Source: Atopobiaceae bacterium (lineage in GTDB: Bacteria > Actinomycetota > Coriobacteriia > Coriobacteriales > Atopobiaceae). Taken from it: a stretch of DNA of 64,000 nucleotides. Location: positions 130,068 to 194,067 of the forward strand of contig CADFJN010000001.1 in the NCBI GenBank assembly GCA_902834555.1. The letters are read 5' to 3'. Positions 43,401 to 51,252 of this stretch are shown here, piece after piece (position 1 is the stretch's first letter; each line of letters starts with the position of its first letter). The translations under genes were made by a program, and so were the position numbers. The notes under the pieces were generated by a model that worked only from the letters and a program-made list of their open reading frames with translations, had not been told where the DNA came from and did no database searches.

Positions 43401-43465
43401 CAAAAGCCGCAACTAGCAATTCCGGGATCAAGCCCGAGAACCAAATAGGGGCGGTTGGTTTCCAT
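40445..43465 (-). CDS. cas9: RNA-guided DNA endonuclease Cas9, compact type II-C
   Basis: The 1006-residue Cas9 is similar in size to other compact II-C enzymes. RuvC-I has Asp13 (LGLDPGIASCGF), followed by an Arg-rich bridge helix (about 54-72: TRRNARSARRNTLR). RuvC-II has Glu511 (IHIELGRDL). HNH has Asp595-His596 with Asn610 (EIDHILPYSRTCDDSRANK). RuvC-III has His741 and Asp744 (DRHHAVDAAI). All catalytic residues are present. The C-terminal region holds the PAM-interacting part. I start at ATG 43465 (AGAGGTG upstream); the open frame reaches 44191 but overlaps the next gene's leader. It runs toward cas1-cas2-relBE. Confidence 0.97.
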   Translation of the reverse strand: METNRPYLVLGLDPGIASCGFCLLDMTNHKILEMGSHLFDAPQEPQKKTSLAVTRRNARSARRNTLRTATRMKHCLALLKGADLIPEDADKTWLQSKKGDKPILKLRANGLDRQLTDREFAQVLYSLCGRRGYIPHGEGRLGETDDGEGRKVLSAIKANEATMKRGNYRTVGEMLYANNGKSRNHGGDYSLCVYNSQIKDEVQALFSAQRALGNPKASGDFEQDYIDCLEWEKKTIDYDTRVYELVGACSYFPEEKRAADADISSQLCRAYERLGHIVIVREDGSEQRLTAKQIDGYLDILFSPLPLKGNKECKVTYGSIRKDLDLSGKDVFKGVAQDGEKGEPFSPKSWRSLRAALYENHEDLLVRMLKDRELGDAICEALTFASTEASLFERLGLLGLTEDEQTALCSSVPFTGKLFKGYGSRSLKALGILLSAFEEPEIRTLTDAEKATGLLDLRLADRGLRDELLPSYSKYDPTCRNPVVLRAMSRMRRIVNAIIRIHGVPDEIHIELGRDLKMSNKEKVAVSKSQRANEAANKKWAAKAAGILGCSPEEVPGRIVRKLAMREEQGEKDAYTGATIDLEHLVRDDRYCEIDHILPYSRTCDDSRANKVLVLSKSNQDKRERTPYEWMTSGEPGTPDWDEYRNRVMATVKYPRKRANLLNTDLSPETQAQFLARNLNDDRYMSVAVKNYLEDCLVFPEDGRKKHVTAVSGGATGNLRWVWGLNFGQGNTKDRDDDRHHAVDAAILAACSESTVKKVAEASSRGRETFKHLRKSRLADTQPWPTFAEEVAAQRDFVVPTHMANHGVTGRVFEDTLYHLEGFTNDKGKYPLVRAGEKTVKKGNVRINPDGSVKLIDGMAFLRLWLDPDARPNGKVRGKWYAEPVYYADIPAIKAGTYIPRACAIHVARNAWEPVPESAMRREPVVLFVGDVVVVDGHIGRYSGFNIAGGRMGVLNILTKVEVSDWPSLGSWGRNTQVRVLQEDCLGHCYDSIIIDPDNSTFRQRE

Positions 43466-43730
43466 GGGCGCACCTCTAGTCGTTTTACGTTTGGAAACAG
43501 ATGCTTGGCAACCCATAAAGTATAAAAGTGCTCGAGACATCAATCCGCGCTTCTCGGCAGATGGCTCATTGGCGGAATAGCTTAACCTTGAAAAGGGCGG
43601 AGCTGCTGGGTGAAACCGAGGCCTGCCGGATCGTGCTACATCAAAGACTTCAGTCCCCAAATGGGGCAAAATGAGTACGCAAGGGACGCGCCCACGGTAC
43701 GGGCCCCTTGCGGAGAGGAACAAGGGGAAC
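43466..43730. other. Intergenic region between cas9 and the oxidoreductase gene
   Basis: This is the leader of two divergent genes. On the minus strand TTGATG (about 43539-43544) with TATACT or TACTTT (about 43515-43524) may be the cas9 promoter. No RNA gene is apparent. CCCCAAATGGGGC at 43656-43668 is a small palindrome. Confidence 0.4.
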
Positions 43731-45143
43731 ATGGCAGACACAACCACTACCATCCACACGGACGTCGCAATCGTCGGCGCTGGTCCGGCCGGTATCTTTA
43801 CCGCGCTCGGTCTTATCGGCAAGGGAGACACGCGCTCCATCACCATCGTCGAGAAGGGACTGCCCGTCGAGAAGCGCAGCTGCCCCAAGGCCAAGGTGGG
43901 GCACTGCGTCAACTGCCAGCCGTGCCGCATCACAACGGGCTTCTCGGGCGCCGGCGCCTTCTCGGACGGCAAGCTCTCGCTTTCGCGCGAGGTGGGTGGC
44001 GACCTGCCCGAGCTCATCGGCCACCAGTTCGCGCAGGAGACCATCGACCGCGTCGACCAGATGTACCTCGACTTTGGCGCCGACCCGCACGTCGAGGGCC
44101 TTGGCCACGCCGACGAGGTTGCGGAGATTCGCCGTCGCGCCATTAGCGCGGGCCTCAAGCTCGTGGACTGCCCCATCCGCCATCTTGGCACCGAGAAGGC
44201 CCAGGAGCTCTATGCGCATATCGAGAAGCACCTGCTTGACGCCGGTGTGAACATCCTCTTCGAGACCGAGTGCGAGGAGGTCGTGATTGAGGACGGCGTG
44301 TGCCGCGGTCTTGTGGTGCGCAACCGTGACGGCGAGACGCGCGTCGTTGCCGGCGAGACCATCGTCGCCACCGGTCGCCGCGGCGCCAGCTGGTTCGACT
44401 CCATGTGCGAGGAGCACGGCATTGGGCACGTAGCAGGCCCCGTTGACGTGGGCGTTCGCGTGGAAGTGCGCAACGAGGTCATGGAGCGCGTGAACGACGT
44501 GCTCTACGAGTCAAAGCTTATCGGCTATCCCAATCCGTACAAGAACAAGGTGCGCACCTTCTGCCAGAACCCTGGCGGCTTTGTGAGCCAGGAGAACTAC
44601 GACGGTGGCCTGGCAGTGGTGAACGGCCACTCGTACAAGGACCGCAAGAGCCCCAACACCAACGTGGCGGTGCTCTGCACGCTTAACTTCAAGCACCCCT
44701 TCAACCAGCCCATTGCTTACGCGCAGCGCGTAAGCGAGCTCATCAACATGCTGGGTGCCGGCCACATCCTGGTGCAGCGCTTTGGTGACATTCTCGACGG
44801 CAAGCGCACCTGGCCCAAGGAGCTTGCGCAGTCCAACGTGGTGCCCACGCTCCCCGATGCCGAGGCCGGTGACATCACCGCCGCCATGCCCATGCGTCCT
44901 ATGGTCGAGATCATCGAGTTCATCAAGGCCGTCGACCGCGTGGTTCCGGGCTTTGCCTCCTACGAGACGCTGCTCTACGCGCCCGAGGTCAAGTTCTACA
45001 GCAACCGCGTCCAGATGGACGAGAACTTCGACACCAACGTCCAGCACCTCCACTGCCTGGGCGACTCCTCCGGCTGGACTCGCGGCCTCATGATGGCCTC
45101 GGTGATGGGCCTGCTCATGGGTGAGAAGCTCGCCGACAGGTGA
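43731..45143 (+). CDS. FAD-dependent oxidoreductase (COG2509-like)
   Basis: The 470-residue flavoprotein has an N-terminal dinucleotide site VAIVGAGPAGIFTAL. A Cys-rich segment (CPKAKVGHCVNCQPC) may bind metal or form a disulfide, GFSGAGAFSDGKLS follows, and GDSSGWTRGLMMASVMG closes the FAD domain. Relatives are annotated as uncharacterised FAD-dependent dehydrogenases, so no substrate can be given. ATG 43731 is preceded by AAGGGG. Its stop codon forms part of a family B hairpin. Confidence 0.82.
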   Translation: MADTTTTIHTDVAIVGAGPAGIFTALGLIGKGDTRSITIVEKGLPVEKRSCPKAKVGHCVNCQPCRITTGFSGAGAFSDGKLSLSREVGGDLPELIGHQFAQETIDRVDQMYLDFGADPHVEGLGHADEVAEIRRRAISAGLKLVDCPIRHLGTEKAQELYAHIEKHLLDAGVNILFETECEEVVIEDGVCRGLVVRNRDGETRVVAGETIVATGRRGASWFDSMCEEHGIGHVAGPVDVGVRVEVRNEVMERVNDVLYESKLIGYPNPYKNKVRTFCQNPGGFVSQENYDGGLAVVNGHSYKDRKSPNTNVAVLCTLNFKHPFNQPIAYAQRVSELINMLGAGHILVQRFGDILDGKRTWPKELAQSNVVPTLPDAEAGDITAAMPMRPMVEIIEFIKAVDRVVPGFASYETLLYAPEVKFYSNRVQMDENFDTNVQHLHCLGDSSGWTRGLMMASVMGLLMGEKLADR

Positions 45144-45170
45144 GACAAAGGGAGTTTCCCTTTGTCTCAT
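45141..45170. repeat. Family B hairpin repeat, copy B1
   Basis: TGAGACAAAGGGA-GTT-TCCCTTTGTCTCA is a perfect 13-bp stem with a 3-base loop, and its first three bases are the stop codon of the oxidoreductase gene. Two more copies flank each other between glyA and upp. Confidence 0.8.
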
Positions 45171-45304
45171 GTGCGCCACGCGTGTGGGGCACGCCCGGCT
45201 GAATCGAAACACCCCTGCGGTGGTAGACTTTGCAATGCTGACTAATCATGTCGCGTCACCGCACGTCCACCGTGCGCCGCGGCCCACCTGCAAGGAGAAC
45301 TGCC

Positions 45305-46372
45305 ATGCGCGACAAGCTCGAGAAGATCATTGCCGCGTACGAGGAGCTGGAGCAGAAGATGGTCGACCCGGCCGTCGTCTCCGACCCCAAGGAGTACGCG
45401 CGCATCGCAAAGGAACACGCCGACCAGGCCGCCCTCGTGGCCAAGGCGCGCGAGTACCTCCAGGCTCTCGATGACATCGAGGCCGCAAAGGAGATGCTCC
45501 ATGAGGCGTCTGACGCCGAGGAGAAGGAGATGCTCCAGGCGGACATCTCCGATAACGAGGCCAAGCTTCCCGCCCTCGAGGAAGACGTCAAGTACATGCT
45601 CATTCCCGGCGACCCCAACGACGAGAAGGACACCATCGTCGAGATTCGCGCGGGCGTGGGCGGCGACGAGGCGGCCATCTTTGCCGGTGACCTCTTTAGC
45701 ATGTACCAGCGCTTTGCCCAGTCTCGTGGCTGGAAGACCGAGGTCCTCGACGTGAGCCCCGGCGAGGCAGGCGGCTTCAAGACCATCGAGTTCAAGGTCA
45801 CGGGCGAGAAGGTCTACTCCGTCATGAAGTACGAGAGCGGCGTCCATCGCGTCCAGCGCGTGCCCAAGACCGAGAGCCAGGGCCGCATCCAGACCTCAAC
45901 CGCTACCGTCGCCGTGCTGCCTGAGGCCGACGAGATCGACATCGAGATTAAGCCCGAGGACCTGCGTATCGACACGTACTGCTCGTCCGGCCCCGGCGGC
46001 CAGGGCGTCAACACGACCTACTCCGCCGTGCGCATCACGCACATCCCCACCAACACGGTGGTGCAGTCGCAGGAGCAGCGCTCCCAGATCCAGAACCGCG
46101 AGGTCTGCATGCAGATGCTGCGCGCCCGCCTCTACGAAGCCGAGCTCGAGAAGCAGCAGGCCGAGCAGGGCGCCGAGCGCCTCTCGCAGATTGGCCATGG
46201 CAACCGCTCCGAGAAGATCCGCACGTACAACCAGCCGCAGGACCGCGTCACGGACCACCGCATAGGCTTCAACTCCACGTACAACGGCGTGCTTCTCGGC
46301 GACCAGCTGGGCACCGTGATTGACGCCCTTGCCGCGGCAGACCGCGCCGAGAAGCTCGCGCAGGCGGTGTAA
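45305..46372 (+). CDS. prfA: Peptide chain release factor 1
   Basis: RF1 ends translation at UAA and UAG. The 355-residue length is normal. The GGQ peptidyl-tRNA hydrolysis motif is at residues 231-233 (SSGPGGQGVNTTYSAVRI), and the anticodon-like PxT region lies within VQRVPKTESQGR. GAAGACGTC... of domain 1 includes EIRAGVGGDEAAIFAGDL. CAAGGAGAA precedes ATG 45305. prmC follows after eight bases; its product methylates the Gln of this GGQ. Confidence 0.96.
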   Translation: MRDKLEKIIAAYEELEQKMVDPAVVSDPKEYARIAKEHADQAALVAKAREYLQALDDIEAAKEMLHEASDAEEKEMLQADISDNEAKLPALEEDVKYMLIPGDPNDEKDTIVEIRAGVGGDEAAIFAGDLFSMYQRFAQSRGWKTEVLDVSPGEAGGFKTIEFKVTGEKVYSVMKYESGVHRVQRVPKTESQGRIQTSTATVAVLPEADEIDIEIKPEDLRIDTYCSSGPGGQGVNTTYSAVRITHIPTNTVVQSQEQRSQIQNREVCMQMLRARLYEAELEKQQAEQGAERLSQIGHGNRSEKIRTYNQPQDRVTDHRIGFNSTYNGVLLGDQLGTVIDALAAADRAEKLAQAV

Positions 46373-46380
46373 GGCGAGGC

Positions 46381-47433
46381 ATGGCCAACGAGACGTGGAC
46401 TGTCAAGCGCATTCTCGAATGGACGCGCGGGTATCTCGAGCGCAAGGGCGACGAGCATCCGCGGCTCTCTGCTGAATGGCTGATAAGTGACGTCACCGGC
46501 CTCTCTCGCGTCCAGATCTATATGAACTTCGACAAGCCGCTCACGCCGTCCGAGCTTGATGCCATGCACGACGCCGTGGTACGTCGCGGTCGCGGCGAGC
46601 CGCTGCAGTACGTGACCGGCGAGATGCCCTTCCGCCACATCGTGTTGCACTGCGAGCGCGGAGTGCTCATCCCGCGTCCCGAGACGGAGGTCCTGGTCGA
46701 CGCTGCCCTCGAAGGCGTCGATGCGGCCACGCTTACCTTCCCCGCTATCTTGGGCGAGGTTCCCGAGCCGGCCGAGGATAACGCGGCGGACGAGAACGCC
46801 GAGGGCGCCTCGTCTTTTGGTGACGTCTCTGCCGAGAAGGGCGAGTCTCTCGTCGAGGAGGGCGCCGAACCGGCCGCACCCGCCGAGCCCCCGGTGCTGG
46901 TGGAACCTGGCTGCCGCGTGCTGGAGATTGGCACCGGTACCGGCTGCATTGCGCTCTCTATTGCGAGTGAGCGCCCCGGCACCCGCGTGGTGGCCACGGA
47001 TCTCTCGCCCCAGGCGGTGGCGCTCGCCACGCGCAACCGCGACGCACTGGGGCTCGAGCACGCGGTGAGCGTGGTGGAGGGGGACCTGGCCTCCGCCGTG
47101 GACCCGGAGTTCATGGGGACCTTCTCGGTCTTGGTCTCGAACCCGCCCTACATCCCCTCGGCCGTGGTGCCCACGCTTCCGCAGGAGGTCATTGGCTACG
47201 AGCCTGGTCTTGCGCTCGACGGGGGAGAGGACGGCTTGGACGTCTTCCGCCGTATCCTCGAGCTGGCGCCGCGCGCGCTGGCGCCGGGCGGCATGCTTTG
47301 CTGTGAGCTCTTCGAGGACAACGTGGGAACTGCCGCTGAGCTGGTGCGCGCCCAGAGCGGCTGGGCCAGTGCCGAGGTGCGAGAGGACCTCACGCACCGT
47401 CCGCGCGTCCTTGTCGCCATCCGCGAGGAGTAA
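46381..47433 (+). CDS. prmC: Release factor glutamine methyltransferase
   Basis: The enzyme transfers methyl from SAM to the Gln of GGQ in release factors. The SAM motif VLEIGTGTGCIALSIA and catalytic VSNPPYIPS are present, with an N-terminal helical domain that binds the factor. At 350 residues it is about 60 longer than usual. The extra part is an acidic Ala/Glu/Pro-rich insert (about residues 117-175) between the N-terminal domain and the SAM fold, probably a flexible linker. The pairing with prfA is standard. Confidence 0.93.
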   Translation: MANETWTVKRILEWTRGYLERKGDEHPRLSAEWLISDVTGLSRVQIYMNFDKPLTPSELDAMHDAVVRRGRGEPLQYVTGEMPFRHIVLHCERGVLIPRPETEVLVDAALEGVDAATLTFPAILGEVPEPAEDNAADENAEGASSFGDVSAEKGESLVEEGAEPAAPAEPPVLVEPGCRVLEIGTGTGCIALSIASERPGTRVVATDLSPQAVALATRNRDALGLEHAVSVVEGDLASAVDPEFMGTFSVLVSNPPYIPSAVVPTLPQEVIGYEPGLALDGGEDGLDVFRRILELAPRALAPGGMLCCELFEDNVGTAAELVRAQSGWASAEVREDLTHRPRVLVAIREE

Positions 47434-47441
47434 CGTGGCTG

Positions 47442-47503
47442 TCGGGCTGAAATCGGATATTTTACGGTGCCCGGAAGCCAGAAAACGTCGAATTTTAGCC
47501 CGG
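47442..47503. repeat. Family C palindromic element, copy C2
   Basis: A 60-base element between prmC and the tsaC-family gene. The left end GGGCTGAAATCGGAT is inverted in the right end GTCGAATTTTAGCCCGG. It shares ends and the interior A-run before CGTC with copy C1 at 19301-19360. Confidence 0.55.
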
Positions 47504-47622
47504 TTGCTTCTTGCAGGTACTAGTAGTTTCAGTGGATGCGAGTAGCTTCTGATAGGTGCCGGCTCGGTGCTAGTGGGCCTCGTCAGGGGCTTCGGTCCAA
47601 ATTGTCGTCAACAGGAGAAACC

Positions 47623-48258
47623 ATGGGTCGCGTGATGCAGGTAAGCCAGGACAGTCCCACCCCAGAGGCGCTCGACGCCGCGACCAAGGCTCTCGAGGCG
47701 GGGGGAGTCATTGTGTCTCCCACCGATTCCGTCTATGGCCTCGTGTGCGCGGCGACGCCCCATAACCCGGCCCACCAGCGCATATTTGAAATCAAGAACC
47801 GTCCTGCCACCCAGACCCTCCCGTTGTTTGTGGCAGACCCCAAGGACCTCCCGCGCTACGCCGCCTCGGTTCCCGTCTGGGCGTCTGCGCTCGTGAACGC
47901 GTACTGGCCGGGCGCGCTTACCCTGGTGGTCACCGCCGCGGACGCCCTGCCGCCCGAGTACCTTGCGCAGACGGGCACCGTGGCGCTCCGCTGCCCAAAC
48001 TCAGCTCTTGTGCGCGAGCTCGCGCGTCGTGTGGGCGCCCTTGCCCAGACCAGCGCAAACACGCACGGCGAGCCCTCGGCCACGTCGGGTGCCTCGGTCG
48101 AGCCCCAGATAGTCGATGCCGTTGACCTCACGCTCGACGGAGGCCCTGCGCCCCTCGCGATTGCCTCAACCATCGTTGACTGCACGGGCGCCGCGCCGCG
48201 TGTCCTTCGCGAGGGAGCCATCGCCGAGAAGGACATCCTGCGGGTGGCTGGGGTCTAG
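47623..48258 (+). CDS. tsaC: Threonylcarbamoyl-AMP synthase (TsaC/Sua5 family)
   Basis: The 211-residue enzyme makes threonylcarbamoyl-adenylate from Thr, bicarbonate and ATP for the t6A37 tRNA modification. The YrdC fold is clear: GGVIVSPTDSVYGLVC near the start, KNRPATQTLPLFV (substrate loop), YWPGALTLVV and VALRCPNS, with ALAQTSANTHGEPSATS closing the site. It lacks the extra Sua5 C-terminal domain. ATG 47623 follows AGGAG. The location after prfA-prmC is common. Confidence 0.93.
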   Translation: MGRVMQVSQDSPTPEALDAATKALEAGGVIVSPTDSVYGLVCAATPHNPAHQRIFEIKNRPATQTLPLFVADPKDLPRYAASVPVWASALVNAYWPGALTLVVTAADALPPEYLAQTGTVALRCPNSALVRELARRVGALAQTSANTHGEPSATSGASVEPQIVDAVDLTLDGGPAPLAIASTIVDCTGAAPRVLREGAIAEKDILRVAGV

Positions 48259-48405
48259 CTCCTCTCGCAATCGGTCCATAAGGTTGCCGTTCCGCACAGA
48301 CGTGTTTCACGTGGGCGAAAGGTGGCCGCAGGCGGCCCCCTCGCGCGGTATCCTCATGACAAGGTGCTGCATACCGGCACCTGCACAGGGGAGAGAGGAG
48401 CCCAC

Positions 48406-48879
48406 ATGCGCGTTGCCGTTGCCTCGGACCACGCCGGATTCGACCAGAAGGGCCCCATCGTTAAGCGCCTCCGCGAGGAAGGCTATGACGTCGTTGACCT
48501 TGGGCCACGGTCGGGCGAGCGCTGCGACTACCCGGACTTTGGTGACAAGGTCGGCCGCTATGTGGCATCGGGCAAGGCCGATCGCGGTTTTGTCATCTGC
48601 GGCACTGGCCTTGGCATCTCGATGACCGCCGACAAGGTTCCCGGCATCCGGGCGACGCCCGTCCAGACGGTTCAGTTTGCCCAGCTCGCACGCGAGCACA
48701 ACAACGCCAACGTAATCGGGCTCTCCGGTCGCTTCGTTCCGCTCGACACCAACGAGCAGATCGTCGACACCTTCCTCACCACCGAGTTCGCCGGTGGGCG
48801 CCACGCCGCTCGCGTCGAGAAGATCATGCGCGAGGACGACCCGTCGTTCGCGGGCGTTCCCGAGGAGTTTGGCCTGTAA
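48406..48879 (+). CDS. rpiB: Ribose-5-phosphate isomerase B
   Basis: The 157-residue RpiB/LacAB-family isomerase interconverts ribose-5-phosphate and ribulose-5-phosphate; some members act on allose or tetrulose phosphates. The motif VAVASDHAGFDQKG is at the start, the catalytic Cys is in GFVICGTGLGISM, and phosphate-binding residues follow (NVIGLSGRFVPLD). AGAGAGGAG precedes ATG 48406. It sits between tsaC and glyA as in many Gram-positive genomes. Confidence 0.92.
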   Translation: MRVAVASDHAGFDQKGPIVKRLREEGYDVVDLGPRSGERCDYPDFGDKVGRYVASGKADRGFVICGTGLGISMTADKVPGIRATPVQTVQFAQLAREHNNANVIGLSGRFVPLDTNEQIVDTFLTTEFAGGRHAARVEKIMREDDPSFAGVPEEFGL

Positions 48880-48946
48880 GCCCACGCATGTAGAAACCGT
48901 CAGCCACCCGTAACCACGAGTCGTTCGACCCAAGAAGGAGAAAGCC

Positions 48947-50200
48947 ATGTACCTCGAGCACCTGAGCGCCACTGACCCCGAGCTTGCGTCCGCAATTGGC
49001 GACGAGCTCACGCGAGAGCGCAACTCCATCGAGCTCATCGCATCCGAGAACTTCGTCTCGCTTTCTGTGATGGAGGCCGTGGGTTCCCCACTTACCAACA
49101 AGTACGCCGAAGGCCTTCCAGGCCACCGCTACTACGGCGGCTGCTGGGCTGTCGATGAGGTTGAGAACCTCGCGCGCGACCGCGTGAAGAAGCTCTTTGG
49201 TGCAGCCTATGCCAACGTCCAGCCCCACTCTGGCGCCCAGGCCAACTACGCCGCAGAGGCCGTCTTCGCCAAGCCCGGCGACACCATCATGGGCATGGCC
49301 CTCGACAACGGCGGCCACCTCACCCACGGCTCGTCTGCGAACTTCTCGGGCAAGCTCTACAACGTTGTCTCCTACGGCCTTGACCCCCAGACCGAGCGCA
49401 TCGACTTTGATGACGTGGCGGCAAAGGCCGAGAAGTACCAGCCCAAGCTCATCATCGCTGGCGCCTCCGCCTATCCGCGCATTATCGACTTCGAGCGCTT
49501 CGCTCAGATTGCCCACGACAACGGCGCGGCCCTCATGGTGGACATGGCCCACATCGCCGGTCTCGTTGCCACCGGCCGTCACCCCTCGCCGGTGCCCCAC
49601 GCAGACGTGGTGACCTCCACCACGCACAAGACCCTGCGCGGCCCCCGTGGCGGCATCATCCTCTGCAATGACCCGGCCATCTCCAAGAAGATCAACTCGT
49701 CGGTCTTCCCGGGCACCCAGGGCGGCCCGCTCGAGCACGTTATCGCCGGTAAGGCCGTGGCCTTTGGCGAGGCGCTGCGCCCCGAGTTCGCCACCTATAC
49801 CGACGCCATTCTCGCCAACGCCAAGGCGCTTGGCCGTGGCATGGAGTCTCGCGGCCTGAGGCTCGTGACGGGCGGTACCGACAACCACCTGCTGCTCGTT
49901 GACCTGACGCCTGCCGGTGACGTTACCGGCCGCGACGCCGAGACCGCGCTCGACGCCGTGGGCATCACGGTCAACAAGAACACCATTCCCGGCGAGCAGC
50001 GCTCTCCCTTCGTCACGAGTGGTATCCGCGTTGGATCCGCGGCGGCCACCACGCGTGGCTTTGGCGAGGCGGAGTGCGAGCGCATCGGCGAGCTCATTGG
50101 CGACGTCGTGACCAACCTTGGTGACGAGAACGTCCAGGAGCGCGTTGCCGGCGAGGTCAAGGAGCTCCTGCAGGCGCACCCCCTCTATCCGGAGCTCTAG
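48947..50200 (+). CDS. glyA: Serine hydroxymethyltransferase
   Basis: The PLP enzyme converts serine and tetrahydrofolate to glycine and methylene-tetrahydrofolate, the main source of one-carbon units. The 417-residue length is normal. The PLP-binding Lys228 is in [14 protein letters not shown]; the N-terminal [13 protein letters not shown] and [13 protein letters not shown] segments are typical. AAGGAGAAA precedes ATG 48947. It supplies the folate pathway encoded elsewhere in the window. Only 67 bases separate it from rpiB. Confidence 0.96.
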   Translation: MYLEHLSATDPELASAIGDELTRERNSIELIASENFVSLSVMEAVGSPLTNKYAEGLPGHRYYGGCWAVDEVENLARDRVKKLFGAAYANVQPHSGAQANYAAEAVFAKPGDTIMGMALDNGGHLTHGSSANFSGKLYNVVSYGLDPQTERIDFDDVAAKAEKYQPKLIIAGASAYPRIIDFERFAQIAHDNGAALMVDMAHIAGLVATGRHPSPVPHADVVTSTTHKTLRGPRGGIILCNDPAISKKINSSVFPGTQGGPLEHVIAGKAVAFGEALRPEFATYTDAILANAKALGRGMESRGLRLVTGGTDNHLLLVDLTPAGDVTGRDAETALDAVGITVNKNTIPGEQRSPFVTSGIRVGSAAATTRGFGEAECERIGELIGDVVTNLGDENVQERVAGEVKELLQAHPLYPEL

Positions 50201-50205
50201 CGAGG

Positions 50206-50238
50206 AATGAGACAAAGGGACAGTCCCTTTGTCTCATT
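50206..50238. repeat. Family B hairpin repeat, copy B2
   Basis: AATGAGACAAAGGGA-CAG-TCCCTTTGTCTCATT is a perfect 15-bp stem with a 3-base loop, starting 6 bases after the glyA stop. It could end glyA transcription even though no long T-run follows. Confidence 0.8.
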
Positions 50239-50279
50239 CTCTGTCTCACCGCCAAGTGCTAAGGTCTTCTGGGAAGTTC

Positions 50280-50310
50280 ATGAGACAAGGGGACAGTCCC
50301 TTTGTCTCAT
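50280..50310. repeat. Family B hairpin repeat, copy B3
   Basis: A second copy of the same palindrome lies 41 bases after B2, with one change (AAGGGG for AAAGGG). It ends 17 bases before the upp start and lies next to the ribosome-binding site GAGAAGGG, so it may affect upp expression. Confidence 0.8.
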
Positions 50311-50327
50311 TACGAGAAGGGACGCAC

Positions 50328-50972
50328 ATGGCAGATTACGACGAGAGCAGGCTCACGGTTGTCGACCACCCCCTCGTTCAGCACAAGCTGAGCATCCTGA
50401 GGGACAAGGACACGGGTACCAAGCAGTTCCGTGAGCTTGTCACCGAGCTTGCAATCTTCGAGGGCTACGAGGCCATGCGCGATTTCCCGCTTGAGGACGT
50501 CGAGGTGGAGACTCCGCTCGAGAAGACCACCTGCAAGCGCATATCCGGCAAGAAGGTCGCCATAATCCCAATCCTTCGTGCCGGCCTGGGCATGGTCGAC
50601 GGCATCCTCACGCTCGTGCCCTCCGCACGCGTTGGCCACGTTGGCATGTACCGCGATCCGGAGACCCACATCCCGCACCAGTACTACTGCAAGTTCCCGC
50701 CCGATGTTGAGAACCGCACCTGCCTTGTGGTTGATCCCATGCTCGCCACGGGCGGCTCGCTCACCGCGGCCATCCAGTTCCTGCGCGAGGCGGGCGTGAA
50801 GGACATCCGCTGCCTCACCATCGTGTCCTGCCCCGAAGGCGTCAAGGCCGTCCTCGACTACGATCCCGAGGTTCGTCTCTTCACGTGCTCCGTCGACAGG
50901 TGCCTCAATGAGAACGCCTATATCCTGCCTGGCCTGGGCGATGCTGGCGACCGTATCTACGGCACCAAGTAA
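50328..50972 (+). CDS. upp: Uracil phosphoribosyltransferase
   Basis: The 214-residue salvage enzyme makes UMP from uracil and PRPP. It contains RISGKKVAIIPILRAGLGMVDG, the PRPP-binding VVDPMLATGGSL, and the final AYILPGLGDAGDRIYGTK that contacts uracil. I start at ATG 50328 (GAGAAGGGA upstream); the open frame extends into the B repeats but is not protein-like there. The ATP synthase cluster follows, as in many Gram-positive genomes. Confidence 0.95.
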   Translation: MADYDESRLTVVDHPLVQHKLSILRDKDTGTKQFRELVTELAIFEGYEAMRDFPLEDVEVETPLEKTTCKRISGKKVAIIPILRAGLGMVDGILTLVPSARVGHVGMYRDPETHIPHQYYCKFPPDVENRTCLVVDPMLATGGSLTAAIQFLREAGVKDIRCLTIVSCPEGVKAVLDYDPEVRLFTCSVDRCLNENAYILPGLGDAGDRIYGTK

Positions 50973-50973
50973 T

Positions 50974-51252
50974 ATGTCTCTTCTCGTCGTTTTGGGCGTG
51001 GCAGTGGGGCTTCTCGCTGCCACGCCCGTTCTTTTCGTCCTATATCAGGCTGTGCGGAACGGCAACCCCTCCATAGCCGCGGGATTGGGCGCCATCTTGG
51101 CTTCATTCTTTGGAATTCAGCTTGCTGTGCTTGCCGTTCACCTGACAAATCCTACCGCTACACTACCGTTCGGCGGCGCGGCGGCACTTTCGTTTCTTAT
51201 TGTGGTGACCGTTGCGGGGCTGGTTTCGTGGCGGAGAGGCCTGCATAAGTAG
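50974..51252 (+). CDS. Small three-helix membrane protein before the ATP synthase genes
   Basis: The 92-residue hydrophobic protein has helices at about 4-26, 38-60 and 67-88 and a basic C-terminus. It starts one base after the upp stop without its own Shine-Dalgarno, so it is probably translated by coupling. Position and topology recall AtpI/AtpZ, the small assembly or ion-channel protein often found before atpB, but AtpI usually has four helices. No clear family motif is visible. Confidence 0.55.
   Translation: MSLLVVLGVAVGLLAATPVLFVLYQAVRNGNPSIAAGLGAILASFFGIQLAVLAVHLTNPTATLPFGGAAALSFLIVVTVAGLVSWRRGLHK

Noticed and set aside
43466..44191. N-terminal extension of Cas9 up to 44191
   Set aside because: The RuvC-I motif lies at the normal distance from ATG 43465, which has a ribosome-binding site. 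The extension overlaps the oxidoreductase gene on the other strand and is not Cas9-like.
48880..48946. Glycine riboswitch before glyA
   Set aside because: The gap of 67 bases is too short for the known aptamer, and no conserved core is visible.
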